NCBI GenBank assembly: GCA_009739215.1
Contig: VSJF01000001.1
Location: 186,001 to 250,000, forward strand
Origin: Floccularia luteovirens
Lineage: Eukaryota; Basidiomycota; Agaricomycetes; Agaricales; Squamanitaceae
Direction of reading: 5' to 3'
Length of the DNA: 64,000 nucleotides
Below are positions 61,741-64,000 of this stretch, in pieces (within the stretch, counting starts at the first letter, position 1; every line of letters begins with the position of its first letter). Below the pieces are notes generated by a model, which was not told the origin of the DNA, made no database searches, and saw only the letters and a list, made by a program, of their open reading frames with translations. A program made the translations under genes and the position numbers.

Positions 61741-64000
61741 CTACAAAGTTTCCCATCCGCCGGAGTCCATGGTGCTTTCCAACTTTCGTGCTACAACTGT
61801 TGGAATCCCGTGTGATAGCCAAATTTTGCGTACTTCCTCCCATCGGGCATGATGTAAATATTGACGACGTCCACGTCTGTAAAATGAACAATGTATCATT
61901 GAGTTAATGAAAGAGATAGAGGTATTGAATCCGAACCTCATGGAAACATCAACTTCACCATGGGCATCCAGATACGGCGATTGCGCAAATGAACCCTTAC
62001 CCGAATTGAGGTAGAGGAGAGCACATCGCTTGACGGCAAAGTATATGGCAATTGCACCACTGCATCTGAAGAAATCATTTGACATGAGTGAAATCAGTGG
62101 TGCCGAAGTAACAAGAGAAACTTACTCTCGGGTATGCATGTTACATTCTCCATGGTAGTCATAATCGACATCCGTGCAACAATTACTCTGCATACAACAC
62201 GTCACTCCGCAGACCAGGCATATCACGGCATCAGCAGGCACCGTGTTACAGCGTTTACAAGTAAGAGCTTTGTCTTGCTGTCCAAAAAGACCATCAAGAA
62301 CAAGTGGTAGGCGAGCCAGATAGTAGATAGCTGGATAGTCCAGAGCCACTCCGCAGTTCAATTGTGCCGCAGCATGAGAATGTCCATAATGAGCACACCA
62401 TCCAGAGAGTGCATTCTGCAGAGTGTCCTGATTGGGTAGGTCTGACAAGGGGGGGATGCCAAGCATGACGAGAAGGCGATTATACTCGCACGGCTCATTT
62501 GCCCCAAAATTTGGGGTCGGAAAAGAGCTCGCAAGGACAGAACGACATAGGATTGCAGCCTTGCGTAAAAAGGGAAGGGTGAACGCATACAGTAGTTTTT
62601 CAACGCGGGCTTCGCCAAAGGTCTCGAATGCAAGTGTTGCCGTATGTTCGAATACTGGCGAATGCCGCACTACAGACATGAAGAACATGCGCACATCTCC
62701 AAAAATATCTTCATGTGAGCGCCGGGGAATTTGTATGGTGCTGTAGCTTCGAGTTTTGTTAAGGAAGTACACAAGGCCAATGACTGTGCGTGCTAGACAA
62801 GCGTAATACGTCAGCACTAGAACATGCTTCAATATCTCCGGTGCTACAGCTGCAGTCTCGACCAAAATCGTGAATGGGTCTCTCAAAAGAAGGGGATATG
62901 AAAAGGATGTAAGCGAGGTTCGGCTCCATTCCGGCAATAAACGCTTGATGATGGCTTGCCGCACCGCATCTCGCCCTTCATTTGCCCTACCCTTGAACTG
63001 TAACGCAGATAGCCTAGTGATGCATGCAAGTAGTCCGCGAATCATACGCAGTTGTGATTCTGATAAATTGTTAACAACGACTCCTTGGGGCGCATCGGTC
63101 CCACGCTGCGCGACTTCAATGCTAGCAATAGTGTATCCAATAAGCTCTTCAGGAAGATAGATCCCATGTCCACGCTCATTGCTTTCTGGCTCCGGGCGGT
63201 CTCTGAGATGCCTTGTTTGTTGCGAGAAAGATTTCGAAACAACCATCACTGTATCTAGCATCTTTGCTGCCTCCAAACTCTCGATGCGCTCATTGTTCCG
63301 CATAACGTTCGTATAACCTGGATCTTGAGCACTCCAAAATACAAACTCTCCTGTTCCATTCCTGAACTGTAGTGAATCGAGTAGAGGATCAGGTTTTGAC
63401 TTCAGAATGTTTATACCTGCTGCACGGATCCAGTCTGGGAATGGTACATTGTTCAATATGGTGGTCGAAGGATCCATTACAGGTAGGAATAACGTTCCCT
63501 AAGCTTTTGCAGAGTGGACAGATGTATTCTTTCCGATGGATGTCTTCAGGGTGATTTCGCGTTGTTTGGGCTCGATGCCTTTGTCTGATGGACGCGCTGT
63601 AAACGTGGAAGCAATCGAGGTGCATCATATGCGTGCATACTGAAGCATGTAGACCAAAGCGTGTATATGCAGCTGGGAAACCTTCAAAGTTGGGCGAGGA
63701 AAGTGCTTTTGAATCGAGTGAGTCGGCGTTGGGTGGGGGAAACGTTAAGGGCACTGGAGATACAACACGATCCATAGATGGGAGTGCTTGCAAGACCTCA
63801 TTGAGATAAGGGTTATGAGTATCAGGGTGGCGACGAATCAAACGACTAGGTTGCAAGAGCCCAAGTGCACCAAAGGGTCGGCCGCTGGTGAGGTCTTCCT
63901 GACATACAATACATGTGCCATGAGATATCAATTGGTCCGTGTCGTCGTCCATGTCGTCTTCCTCGTCTTCGTCTGCATCGTCGAAGTTAATAGCAAAGCT
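61741..64000 (-). CDS. UBR1: UBR1-type N-recognin E3 ubiquitin ligase, C-terminal part (5' end outside window)
   Basis: The C-terminal part of an N-end-rule E3 ligase. An acidic stretch (DEDEEDDMDDDTDQ) precedes the RING-H2: GTCIVCQEDLTSGRPFGALG, a long loop, GLHASVCTHMMHLDCFHVYS and EYICPLCKSLGNV. Next come DPSTTILNNVPFPDWIRAAG, a long helical region and the autoinhibitory UBLC domain with a second zinc cluster (CLVCGVTCCMQSNCC, HGECNMHTRE). Further exons read CSGAIAIYFAVKRCALLYLN, SPYLDAHGEVDVSM, RGRRQYLHHARWEEVRKIWL, ending STMDSGGWETL at TAG 61741-61743. The N-terminal UBR box lies beyond the right edge. Between the RING and the next block (near 63486) the frame slips by one base, so either a sequence error or a damaged allele; see findings. 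Confidence 0.88.

Noticed and set aside
63475..63540. CTTAGG string before the UBR1 frame slip, resembling the Ty1 +1 frameshift site
   Set aside because: CTT is not in the zero frame there (the codons are AGC TTA GGG), so the known slippage mechanism does not apply.

Overview
The window is nuclear DNA from a filamentous fungus, almost certainly a basidiomycete of the Agaricomycetes. Evidence: nearly every gene is split by many introns of about 45-70 bp with GT..AG ends, genes sit on both strands without operons, and the contents (four DUF6534 membrane proteins, AA3-type GMC oxidoreductases, a fungal ArAE/FUSC transporter, a PSP1 protein, augmin and APC11) are typical of mushroom-forming fungi. 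Genus cannot be told from the sequence alone.

Left part (1-28.7 kb) is a dynamic accessory region. It holds four DUF6534 seven-helix membrane protein genes (about 1.4, 14.2, 17.2 and 23.3 kb, all +), three secreted aryl-alcohol-oxidase-like GMC flavoenzymes (3.6 kb -, 19.7 kb +, 26.4 kb +) and one full ArAE/FUSC-type (aromatic acid exporter superfamily) transporter (8.3-12.9 kb, -). A tandem segmental duplication joins a transporter and a DUF6534 gene twice: 1-2.7 kb is a decayed copy of 10.3-15.5 kb, with the 5' part of its transporter deleted. Between the genes lie broken pieces of unrelated genes: an acetyl-CoA hydrolase relic (3.0-3.4 kb), a GH13 alpha-amylase C-terminal relic (6.9-7.5 kb), and a 5' fragment of the augmin gene found intact at 38 kb (7.5-7.9 kb, inverted). 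A 205 bp MITE-like inverted-repeat element lies at 13.1 kb. The repeated pairing of oxidase, DUF6534 protein and aromatic exporter is the best candidate for an undescribed functional unit; its function is inference.

Right part (29.3-64 kb) is a conserved housekeeping block: RGP1 (Ypt6 exchange-factor subunit), a PSP1-domain protein, APC11 (ubiquitin ligase RING subunit), a HAUS1-like augmin subunit, an OPT oligopeptide transporter, a GT25-like glycosyltransferase, COP9 signalosome subunit 7, a small hypothetical gene, a secreted RlpA/expansin-like double-psi barrel protein, a secreted GH13 alpha-amylase, an organellar-type glutamyl-tRNA synthetase, an AIF/FSP1-like FAD oxidoreductase and the C-terminal part of UBR1 (N-end-rule E3), which runs off the right edge.

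Gene models were built by hand by joining reading frames at consensus splice sites. Outer ends are usually firm to the base; inner exon limits are less sure. No convincing tRNA, rRNA, CRISPR or autonomous transposon was found.
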